NCBI GenBank assembly: GCA_905233775.1
Contig: CAJOEB010000001.1
Location: 1 to 22,913, forward strand
Direction of reading: 5' to 3'
DNA: 22,913 nt
Source: an uncultured Alphaproteobacteria bacterium
GTDB taxonomy: Bacteria > Pseudomonadota > Alphaproteobacteria > UBA3830
Part shown: positions 16,341 through 22,913 of the stretch, piece by piece
Numbering within the stretch: the stretch's first letter is position 1
How the letters are laid out: every line of letters starts with the position of its first letter
Notes under the pieces: model-generated
Databases searched by the model: none
Seen by the model: the letters and a program-made list of their open reading frames with translations, nothing else
What the model was told of the DNA's origin: nothing
Made by a program: the position numbers and the translations under genes

Positions 16341-16949
16341 TTAAAAAACCTTTGTTCTGTTTAGAAAATCCAACGCACCTTGTAATATGTACACTGCAGC
16401 GGTTTTATCTATGACTTGTTTTCGGCGTTTTCTTGATAAATCCGCTTCGATCATTATTTCATCAACGACTTTTGTTGAAAAACGTTCATCCCATTTCGCA
16501 AAAATCGCATTCTTTAGATGATTTCTTTCATCATGATTATGATTATTGTTATGTGTATTATTATTTGTATTATTTATATTGTTTATATAATTTACATTGC
16601 TTATATAATTACTGTTTATATAATCTTCAAATTTATCTATGAATTCCAGATTTTTTTCGCACTGTTTACTTGGTGTTCCATCCATATGCAAAGGCCATCC
16701 GAATATTATGATTTTTGGATTATACGGAATTATACTTTCATATAATTTTGCGCAATCAATATTGATTTTTTTCCTTAATATTACTGTTACGGCTGATGCG
16801 ATTTTTATTCTTCGATCAGAAACAGATACGCCTATGGTTTTATCGCCGATATCTAATCCGATAATTGTTTTTTTTTCATCGATTATTTCAGATATATCTA
16901 TTTCAGATAATTCTTTAAAAAAACTGATATTCATTAACTTTTTATTCAT
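16341..16949 (-). CDS. ruvX: YqgF/RuvX family putative Holliday junction resolvase, with an Asn-rich insertion
   Basis: Members of this family have an RNase H-like fold and act in pre-16S rRNA 5' maturation and/or junction resolution. The core is visible: IIGLDIGDKTIGVSVSD (D33), IIFGWPLHMDGTPS, WDERFST (D154) and VIDKTAAVYILQGALD (D181). At 202 residues it is longer than the usual ~135-150. The excess is a short N-terminal extension and an Asn/His-rich low-complexity insert at residues ~112-147, exactly where the family has a loop. The insert is encoded by imperfect repeats containing TTATATAAT. The ATG at 16949 or the one five codons later could be the start. Confidence 0.88.
   Translation of the reverse strand: MNKKLMNISFFKELSEIDISEIIDEKKTIIGLDIGDKTIGVSVSDRRIKIASAVTVILRKKINIDCAKLYESIIPYNPKIIIFGWPLHMDGTPSKQCEKNLEFIDKFEDYINSNYISNVNYINNINNTNNNTHNNNHNHDERNHLKNAIFAKWDERFSTKVVDEIMIEADLSRKRRKQVIDKTAAVYILQGALDFLNRTKVF
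16509..16616 (-). repeat. Low-complexity insert encoding an Asn/His-rich loop in RuvX
   Basis: The DNA shows imperfect tandem units around TTATATAAT (three copies between about 16580 and 16625) and a run of ATT/GTT/ATG-type triplets. On the coding strand these read as Asn, His, Ile and Tyr codons. It is in frame and in a surface-loop position, so it is probably tolerated and prone to slippage. Confidence 0.65.
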
Positions 16950-17008
16950 AATCTAGAGATAATAATACAAAACGATTTGTAGTGTAAGCGTAGGAGCGTA
17001 GTATTATT

Positions 17009-17209
17009 ATGTTATCTAGGCAATCTTTAGAAATTTTGCTCGATTTGGTTGAAATTAAATTAAGTTCAATGATTGTGCAGGATAAGGAGGATATAAAGGA
17101 ACTGAGGAAGTTAAAATGCTGTAAATCGGAATTAATCGCCGTTCGTAGAGAATTTTTTAAAAATGGTGCTGTTCATGAAGTAGAATCACTATCTTCTCAA
17201 GTGCTTTAA
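17009..17209 (+). CDS. Small conserved alphaproteobacterial-type protein (66 residues)
   Basis: This 66-residue protein has the pattern LSRQSLEILLDLVEIKLS, then DKEDIKELRKLKCCKSELIAV. It reads as two amphipathic helices. I believe it resembles a small uncharacterised family common in alphaproteobacteria, but this is from memory of the pattern and no function is known to me. It is divergent from ruvX across a 59-base gap, with an AGGAG 13 bases before the ATG. It is probably the first gene of the unit containing the SH3 protein and priA. Confidence 0.7.
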   Translation: MLSRQSLEILLDLVEIKLSSMIVQDKEDIKELRKLKCCKSELIAVRREFFKNGAVHEVESLSSQVL

Positions 17210-17255
17210 ATAGTTGTATCATATCACGTTGCGTGCGCTTGATATTACGATAATT

Positions 17256-17708
17256 ATGAAAAAATTTTTTATTCGAATTTTTTTGCTTCTGCTTTTGTCT
17301 TTTTATTTTGAAACCCAGGGAGCAGGACTTTTTGTTAGCTTAAAATCATCTGAAGTGAATATGCGAGTTGGTCCGGGAAAGGAATATCCCGTATCATGGG
17401 TTTTTATGCGTGCAAATTTACCAATGCAGCTTATGGCAGAGTTTGATCAATGGCGAAAAGTGAGATTTATAGACGGGACGGTTGGTTGGGTGCATAAAAA
17501 TATGATATCGCGAAAAAGTTCAGCAATTGTAACTAACGAATATGCAATTATGTATAGACATGCGTCAAAAACACATCCAATAGCGAAAATTGAAAAAGGA
17601 GTAATTCTTCGTATCATAAAAAGAGATGGTGACTTTGTTAAAGTAGATATCAATAACCAAAAAGGTTGGGTTGAGAAAGGATGCCTTTGGGGGCTGAATG
17701 AAGACTGA
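17256..17708 (+). CDS. Exported bacterial SH3-domain protein
   Basis: This 150-residue protein has a signal peptide (residues 1-23, KKFFIRIFLLLLLSF...QGAG) followed by two SH3-like repeats. The first is VNMRVGPGKEYPVSWVF to WRKVRFIDGTVGWVHKNMIS and the second runs from YAIMYRHASKTHPIAKIEKG to VKVDINNQKGWVEKGCLWG. The RxGPGxxYPV and GWVH patterns are typical of periplasmic SH3_3/SH3_4 proteins thought to bind peptidoglycan. I choose the ATG at 17256 because the signal peptide begins there; the TTG at 17214 adds 14 residues with no good ribosome site. Its end overlaps priA by 11 bases, so the genes are coupled. Confidence 0.85.
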   Translation: MKKFFIRIFLLLLLSFYFETQGAGLFVSLKSSEVNMRVGPGKEYPVSWVFMRANLPMQLMAEFDQWRKVRFIDGTVGWVHKNMISRKSSAIVTNEYAIMYRHASKTHPIAKIEKGVILRIIKRDGDFVKVDINNQKGWVEKGCLWGLNED

Positions 17709-19836
17709 AAAGGCGTCAACGAAGTCTGATGTATCTGGTGTATTAATAAAAGTTGCAGATATTGAAGGAATTGAAAGAGCAAAAATTGACGCGAAAATTT
17801 TTAAAGTTCTTCCTATCGGACCGTTTGATAATGCTTTTTTCTATTTATCGGATTTTACATTAGTTATCGGAGATGTAGTAGAAGTTCCTTTTGGCAATCG
17901 GTCGGTTTTCGGACTTGTAGTAGGGCAGGGAACCGAAACCGAAATAGAGCTAAAGTACGTATCGAAAAAATATGAAATCAATATTGGAAAAGATTATTGC
18001 GATTTTCTGAATTGGGTTGCTTCATATACGCTTATTCCTCGTGGAAATGTTTTAAAAATGATTTTGTGCGAGAAATCTGTATTTCATAAGACTAAAAGAG
18101 AAATCAGAGAGGATGCTGAAATAATTAAGCCACAGAAAGGAAAAGAGCAAAAGCCGGATAAAGAGTCATTTTTCGGACGGATTGAACTGAATGCTAATTT
18201 GCAAATTGAGTTGAATGCAGAGCAACAAAATGCCTATAACAGCATAAAAAACAACGGGTTGCGTCCTTTTTTGTTACATGGTGTTACCGGCTCAGGAAAA
18301 ACAGAAGTATATTTGTCGGTAATTCGCGATATTTTACAGCAGAATAAACAAGTTTTGATTATGCTTCCCGAAATAGCGTTAACAAGTCAACTTTCAAGCA
18401 GAATTGAAAAATATTTCGGAATAAAACCGATAATATGGAACTCTAATATTACGCAAAAAAACAGAAGAACTGCTTGGCTGCAAGCTGCATCTGGTGAACA
18501 ATGTGTGGTTATCGGAACGCGATCTGCTTTGTTCCTTCCGTTTAAAAATCTTGGAATAATTGTAGTCGATGAAGAGCATGATTCTTCTTATAAACAAGAG
18601 GAAGGCGGATTTTATAATGCTCGCGATATGGCTATTGTATTGGGACATATAAAAAAAATTCCGATAATTCTTTCTTCTGCGACACCGTCTCTTGAAAGCT
18701 ATATCAATGCAAGGAATGGGAAATATGGTTATACTCATATAAAAAGTCGGTTTGGTGTGTCAAAGCCTGTTCCTATTGAGCTGATTGACATGCGACAATG
18801 TAAATTTGATGAGAATTTTATATCTCCTAACCTTTTGAATGCTATAAAGACAGTAGTCAATAGAGGAGAGCAGGCTCTTATTTATTTAAATCGTCGCGGA
18901 TATTCTCCGATTACGTTGTGTAAATCATGCGGAAAAAAGTTGGCTTGTCCGAATTGCGCCAGCTGGTTGGTATATCACAAAAATCTTGATAAGGCGGTAT
19001 GTCATTATTGCGGTCATAAGATTGATATTCCTGCCAAATGTGATTGTTGCGGTTCCGAAAAGTCATATATTCAGTTTGGTCCCGGTGTTGAAAGAATTTT
19101 TGAGGAATTATCCTCAAGACTTCCGAAAATAAAAATCGAGATGGTATCTTCTGATAATATTTCTTCAGAAAAAAGCATAATAGAGCTACGAAACAGAATA
19201 TTAAATAATGAGGTAAGTATAATAATAGGAACGCAAATTCTTGCGAAAGGGCATCATTTTCCTAATATAACGCTTGTCGGAGTTGTTGATGGCGATTTAG
19301 GATTGAATTGCGCAGATTTACGTTCAGCTGAAAAAACATACCAACTTATTCAGCAAGTGTCAGGACGTGCGGGTCGAGCGGAAAAACCCGGGAAAATTCT
19401 TATACAAACATTTAATCCTGATTATTCTTTATATAATGCTCTAAAAACAAATAATGTTCAGCAATTTATTGATTTAGAGATTGCTTCTCGTGAGAAAAAT
19501 GACTTACCTCCCTTTACTAAATTCGCATCTGTTATTGTATCGGGGACTAATCGCGAACTTACGGAAAAAATTGCGAAAAAATTGGCGATATCATTTCCTA
19601 AAATCGGTATTAGAGGCAGTATTAGAACAAAAAATGGTATTGAAAATGGTATTTCTGTTTTCGGACCGGCTCCGGCTCCTCTTTTTCTGCTTAGGGGAAG
19701 AGCAAGATGGAGAATTTTACTCAAATCCTCAAAAAAAATTGCTATGAGTAAAATCATAAAAAACTGGATTGTTGCTCAAAAATCACCAAAAAATATAAAA
19801 ATTCAAATAGATATAGATCCGATCACTTTTTTATAA
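17698..19836 (+). CDS. priA: Primosomal protein N' (replication restart helicase PriA)
   Basis: PriA recognises stalled forks and reloads the replisome. Its 712 residues carry the N-terminal DNA-binding domain (GPFDNAFFYL to VEVPFGNRSVFGLVVG), Walker A GVTGSGKT (195-202), DEEH box DEEHDSSYKQEE (from residue 291), SATPS motif III, and a zinc-binding insertion with eight Cys in C-x2-C pairs (from C408, CKSCGKKLACPNC to CDCCG). The C-terminal helicase motifs follow: GTQILAKGHHFPNITLV, DLGLNCADLRSAEKTYQL and QQVSGRAGRAEKPG. The C-terminal domain includes VFGPAPAPLFLLRGRARWRILLKS. Everything expected is intact. Confidence 0.97.
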   Translation: MKTEKASTKSDVSGVLIKVADIEGIERAKIDAKIFKVLPIGPFDNAFFYLSDFTLVIGDVVEVPFGNRSVFGLVVGQGTETEIELKYVSKKYEINIGKDYCDFLNWVASYTLIPRGNVLKMILCEKSVFHKTKREIREDAEIIKPQKGKEQKPDKESFFGRIELNANLQIELNAEQQNAYNSIKNNGLRPFLLHGVTGSGKTEVYLSVIRDILQQNKQVLIMLPEIALTSQLSSRIEKYFGIKPIIWNSNITQKNRRTAWLQAASGEQCVVIGTRSALFLPFKNLGIIVVDEEHDSSYKQEEGGFYNARDMAIVLGHIKKIPIILSSATPSLESYINARNGKYGYTHIKSRFGVSKPVPIELIDMRQCKFDENFISPNLLNAIKTVVNRGEQALIYLNRRGYSPITLCKSCGKKLACPNCASWLVYHKNLDKAVCHYCGHKIDIPAKCDCCGSEKSYIQFGPGVERIFEELSSRLPKIKIEMVSSDNISSEKSIIELRNRILNNEVSIIIGTQILAKGHHFPNITLVGVVDGDLGLNCADLRSAEKTYQLIQQVSGRAGRAEKPGKILIQTFNPDYSLYNALKTNNVQQFIDLEIASREKNDLPPFTKFASVIVSGTNRELTEKIAKKLAISFPKIGIRGSIRTKNGIENGISVFGPAPAPLFLLRGRARWRILLKSSKKIAMSKIIKNWIVAQKSPKNIKIQIDIDPITFL

Positions 19837-19890
19837 ATTTTAACTTCATTTAAACGATTTTGTTCTAACCTATCAAAAGAAAATAGGAAT

Positions 19891-19920
19891 TTGAAAAATT
19901 TTAAGCCTCATTTTCATTAT
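19891..19920 (+). promoter_or_regulatory. Candidate promoter for the type VI sheath gene
   Basis: TTGAAA (19891-19896) and CATTAT (19915-19920) are 18 bases apart, just upstream of the ribosome site AAGGG and the ATG at 19938. The 5' leader would be very short. The 101-base gap after priA has no clear terminator, so transcription from priA may also contribute. Confidence 0.35.
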
Positions 19921-19937
19921 AAATAAGGGTAGCTGCC

Positions 19938-22106
19938 ATGGTTGAAAGTACACAACATACGTTAGATAGAGTTCGTCCTCCGCGAGTACAAATTACGTAT
20001 GACGTAGAAATTGGAAACGCAATCGTTATGAAAGAATTACCGTTTGTTATCGGTATAATGGCGGATTTATCGGGAATGCCAACGGATCCATTACCTCCGT
20101 TAAAATTCAGAAAATTTGTTGAAATTGATAGGGATAATTTTCCGGATTATATGGTGTCAGTTAATCCAAGGTTGGCAATTCAGGTCAAAGATACGTTGGG
20201 AGATGGTTCTGAAAACTTGAATGCAGAGCTATTTTTCAGGCATATGGATGATTTTAATCCTGTGAATATTGCTAAGCATGTGCCGAAATTAAATAAAATC
20301 TACACAGCGAGGGTTAAATTATCTGATCTTGTAGCGAAAATGGAAGGCAATGATCCGTTACAAGATCGTATTAAGGAAGTTGTTGCTGACGCAGATTTAA
20401 AAGCTTTATTAAAATCTCAGATTGAAGCAATTTTGAAGGCGAATAAACAAACCGTAACTGCAGATTTCGCGACAACTATCGCAGCAACAGACGCTGCACA
20501 GACAAATGCAGCAAATCCGGGAACGGTAAAACCGGCGGCAGACAGTACTGCGGCAGCAGCGGCAGCGACTCCTCCGGCAGATGGCACGGCAGCAGGAACG
20601 GATGCAGCATCGGCAGCAGGGGCAGATGCATCAAGCGCGGATGCGGCGGGAGCAGCTACGAATTCCGGAACGCGCGAAATCCTGAAAGAGATGTTTATTG
20701 ATGGGAAACTGGCTCGTGATCCGTCTGCAGAAGTTTACGCATGTAATATGCTGGTGGAGTTGCTTGTCCGAATTGAAGCAGCGAAAGTAACAAGCATGAA
20801 AAATCCTTTGGTTTTTGTTGAAAAAGCCATTGCCGACATTGATTTTCAGTTAAGTTCACAAATTAATGAAATATTGCATAATCCGGCGTTTCAGGAATTA
20901 GAAGGCACTTGGAGAGCTTTGCATTATTTAGTAATGAACACGGAGACAAGCACGGAATTAAAACTACGCATAATGAACGTATCAAAGCATGATCTTTTAA
21001 CAGATTTGGAAAATGCTGTTGAATTTGATCAAAGTGCACTGTTTAAAAAGGTGTATGAAGAAGAGTATGGTACATTCGGCGGTCATCCGTATTCATGTTT
21101 GATTGGTGGATATGAATTTACACGTCATCCGCAAGATATTTTGCTGTTGGAGAAAATATCCAATGTTGCAGCGGCGGCTCATGCTCCTTTTATAGCGGCA
21201 GCACATCCGAGAATGTTCGATATGAATAGTTTTACACATCTCGGAGAACCGCGAGATTTAGCGAAAATCTTTGAAAGCACGGAAATGATCAAATGGCGGT
21301 CATTCAGAGATACAGAGGATTCAAGATATGCGGCTCTGGTTCTGCCAAGGGTTCTGATGCGTTTGCCATATGGACCTGATACGTTACCTGTCGACGGTAT
21401 GAACTACGTCGAAACCATAGATGGCATGGATAACTCGCAGTTCTGTTGGGGCAATGCAGCTTTTGTATATGGACAGCGTATAGGAAACGCAGTTGCTCTG
21501 TATAAATGGCCGGCAGCGATAAGAGGAGTTGAGGGAGGGGGACTTGTCGAAGGACTTCCTGCTTACACTTTTAAAACAACAGACGGAGATATAGCTCTGA
21601 AATGTCCGACAGAAATAGCAATAACCGATCGTCGCGAGAAAGAATTGAGCGATATGGGGTTCTTGGCACTCTGTCATAGCAAAGGGACAGACTATGCGGC
21701 TTTTTTCGGTGGACAAACGACTCAAAAACCGAAGGTGTATAATACGGATTTGGCGAATTCGAACGCTGCATTAAGCGCTCGACTGCCGTATTTGCTCGCG
21801 GCATCGAGGTTTGCTCACTATATCAAGGCAATTATGAGGGATAAAATCGGTTCATTCCTTACTCGAGATAATGTTTCCATGTACTTGAATAACTGGATTG
21901 CAAGCTATGTTTTGTTAAATGACTCGGCGAGCCAACAGTTGAAATCCAGATATCCTTTACGTGAAGCTCGTGTGGATGTATTTGATATTCCGGGGAAACC
22001 GGGATCATACAAAGCAACAATCTTTCTGAGACCGCATTTTCAGCTTGAAGAACTGACAGCGTCTATCAGACTTGTTGCAACGTTACCTCCTCCGGCAGCC
22101 GGATAA
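19938..22106 (+). CDS. tssBC: Natural TssB-TssC fusion: type VI secretion contractile sheath protein
   Basis: One 722-residue ORF encodes both sheath subunits. Residues ~1-160 are TssB (VipA/EvpA-like): PRVQITYDVEIGNAIV, KELPFVIGIMADLSG, LKFRKFVEIDRDNFPDYM, and FFRHMDDFNPVNIAKHVPKL. Residues ~175-242 are an Ala/Thr/Gly/Pro linker. Residues ~287-722 are a full TssC (VipB/EvpB-like): NPAFQELEGTWRALHYLV, EYGTFGGHPYSCLIGGYEF, AHAPFIAAAHPRMFDM, KWRSFRDTEDSRYAALVLPR, AAIRGVEGGGLVEGLP, CPTEIAITDRREKELSD, MRDKIGSFLTRDNV and the C-terminal FLRPHFQLEELTASIRLVA. In ordinary T6SS loci these are adjacent separate genes whose products pair 1:1 in the sheath wall; the fusion would fix that pairing. No stop, shift or obvious internal ribosome site is seen at the junction. 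A putative Hcp gene follows, the usual order. Confidence 0.95.
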   Translation: MVESTQHTLDRVRPPRVQITYDVEIGNAIVMKELPFVIGIMADLSGMPTDPLPPLKFRKFVEIDRDNFPDYMVSVNPRLAIQVKDTLGDGSENLNAELFFRHMDDFNPVNIAKHVPKLNKIYTARVKLSDLVAKMEGNDPLQDRIKEVVADADLKALLKSQIEAILKANKQTVTADFATTIAATDAAQTNAANPGTVKPAADSTAAAAAATPPADGTAAGTDAASAAGADASSADAAGAATNSGTREILKEMFIDGKLARDPSAEVYACNMLVELLVRIEAAKVTSMKNPLVFVEKAIADIDFQLSSQINEILHNPAFQELEGTWRALHYLVMNTETSTELKLRIMNVSKHDLLTDLENAVEFDQSALFKKVYEEEYGTFGGHPYSCLIGGYEFTRHPQDILLLEKISNVAAAAHAPFIAAAHPRMFDMNSFTHLGEPRDLAKIFESTEMIKWRSFRDTEDSRYAALVLPRVLMRLPYGPDTLPVDGMNYVETIDGMDNSQFCWGNAAFVYGQRIGNAVALYKWPAAIRGVEGGGLVEGLPAYTFKTTDGDIALKCPTEIAITDRREKELSDMGFLALCHSKGTDYAAFFGGQTTQKPKVYNTDLANSNAALSARLPYLLAASRFAHYIKAIMRDKIGSFLTRDNVSMYLNNWIASYVLLNDSASQQLKSRYPLREARVDVFDIPGKPGSYKATIFLRPHFQLEELTASIRLVATLPPPAAG

Positions 22107-22204
22107 AGACAGATAAAGGAATGAATATGGGAGTATGAATGGTATTTTGGACGTGCAATTTTAGTTTTTTTGAGAAACAGTAAGATTGTTTTTGTGAGGC
22201 AAGT

Positions 22205-22789
22205 ATGACTAGTAGTAGAGAAGCTGTTTTTGGTATGTTCGGAGGCAGAGACGTTATTGAACGTGATCTTCTCGGAAAAAATGTTGGTGGGGTCAACGTT
22301 CCTGATGGAGCGGCTGAAACTCCTCAATATTTAATCAGAAGTAAGGATATCTTCGATAGTTGTATAGATGGTTTTGACGCGAATTCAGCTCCTTGTTTAC
22401 ATGTAGAGTTAGGGTATGCAAAGAAAAATACAAATGACGCCTCGGGTGAGAACAGCGGAGATGGACGAATTGTTGCGCGAACTCCATTGGTATTTATGCG
22501 AAATGGTTCTTGGGTACCTAAACTTTTGGAAAGAATGACATTGAATAAGATCATTCAAACTATAGAGATAATGAGGATACAAACTATTGAAGGAGCATTG
22601 AAAATTATACGCAGACAAGAATATGAATCTTGTGAAATTGTGTATTACAAAGAAGGACTTCAGGATCTTTTCTGTTTTGCGTTTAGTTTTGTTTATATGG
22701 AATATGATCAAGATTTGTATGATAACGAAACTCATGAGAGTCTTGGAAAAGTTGCTATGAGTTATGATTTTGAAGTAATGAAAGGATAA
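22205..22789 (+). CDS. Putative divergent Hcp (TssD) tube protein of the T6SS
   Basis: This 194-residue protein directly follows the sheath gene, the position normally held by hcp. The C-terminal ~110 residues suggest an Hcp-like beta fold: a charged turn (ERMTLNKIIQTIEIMR), then strands IEGALKIIRRQE, YESCEIVYYKEGLQDLFCFAFSFVYMEYDQDLY and a final strand KVAMSYDFEVMKG, comparable to the strand that ends the Hcp fold. The N-terminal ~75 residues do not match canonical Hcp, and the protein is longer than the ~160-175 usual. The ribosome site GAGG is 7 bases upstream of the ATG. It could instead be a T6SS accessory or baseplate protein; recognition rests largely on position. Confidence 0.5.
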   Translation: MTSSREAVFGMFGGRDVIERDLLGKNVGGVNVPDGAAETPQYLIRSKDIFDSCIDGFDANSAPCLHVELGYAKKNTNDASGENSGDGRIVARTPLVFMRNGSWVPKLLERMTLNKIIQTIEIMRIQTIEGALKIIRRQEYESCEIVYYKEGLQDLFCFAFSFVYMEYDQDLYDNETHESLGKVAMSYDFEVMKG

Positions 22790-22913
22790 TTAAAGAAATA
22801 GTTTTTCATATTTTTTTATATCTTTTTCTGTCGTTCATAAAAAAATCAGAGTTGTTGTATCTGTTGTGTGTCTAAAGTAATTCGTTGTTTTTCTGGTAGT
22901 ATCTGTAAATTTT
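22790..22913. other. Right-edge gap with no recognised feature
   Basis: This is AT-rich sequence with T-runs after the putative hcp gene. I see no strong stem-loop and no ORF; any further T6SS genes would lie beyond the window. Confidence 0.5.

Noticed and set aside
16518..16745. Plus-strand ORF of 75 residues rich in Ile, Met and Tyr that looks like a membrane peptide
   Set aside because: It is the antisense of the Asn-rich insert of ruvX; the hydrophobic composition is the complement of AAT/AAC-type codons, and it has no ribosome site.
21533..21541. GAGGGAGGGGGA in the tssBC gene as another slippage tract
   Set aside because: It encodes the conserved TssC segment GVEGGGLVEG and is interrupted by A, so it is explained by protein conservation.
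1..22913. tRNA, rRNA, CRISPR arrays, insertion sequences or prophage
   Set aside because: Scanning by eye found no cloverleaf-like gene, no regularly spaced repeats, no transposase or integrase ORF and no terminal inverted repeats; short or degenerate examples could be missed.

Overview
The window looks like a chromosomal segment of an AT-rich alphaproteobacterium, probably a host-associated or intracellular one. The leuS-lptE-holA order with the 'GCxVRPLY' type LptE, the ruvX/66-residue-protein divergent pair, a 17-kDa-antigen-like lipoprotein and the low GC all fit such a lineage (Holosporales- or Rickettsiales-like). I cannot name a species from sequence alone.

Layout. Bases 1-631: an unrecognised protein, open at the left edge, followed by several hairpins. 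Bases 729-3854 (minus strand): map-radC as an ATGA-overlapping pair, a glycine-zipper lipoprotein with its own terminator, and the tRNA t6A gene tsaC/sua5. Bases 4093-6086 (plus): two tandem paralogous secreted M15-type peptidases, the first carrying a G9 tract in its coding sequence. Bases 6134-7665: mlaE-mlaF, a phospholipid-transport ABC pair. Bases 7666-10368: an accessory block of envelope or secreted proteins. It begins with an outer-membrane beta-barrel gene broken at a G9 tract in its signal peptide (restored by one extra G) and continues with three unrecognised exported or membrane proteins. Bases 10369-10719: gene-free. Bases 10720-14649 (minus): leuS-lptE-holA with overlapping ends. 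Bases 14745-16949 (minus): ruvX and an EptA-like phosphoethanolamine transferase. Bases 17009-19836 (plus): a 66-residue protein, an exported bacterial SH3 protein and priA. Bases 19938-22789: type VI secretion genes, a single ORF encoding both sheath subunits (TssB joined to TssC by an Ala-rich linker), then a divergent protein I read tentatively as the Hcp tube subunit.

How the parts work together. Much of the window concerns the envelope: LptE (LPS insertion), MlaEF (outer-membrane lipid asymmetry), EptA-like lipid A or glycan decoration, M15 peptidases (cell wall), lipoproteins and a beta-barrel protein. The rest is core information processing (LeuS, PriA, HolA, RadC, RuvX, Map, TsaC).

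The two most unusual points are: (1) the natural TssB-TssC fusion, which would make the contractile T6SS sheath from one polypeptide; and (2) G9 homopolymers, very conspicuous in this AT-rich DNA, one of which exactly separates a signal peptide from a beta-barrel in the wrong frame. The second is the classic architecture of an ON/OFF phase-variable surface antigen, here read in the OFF state.
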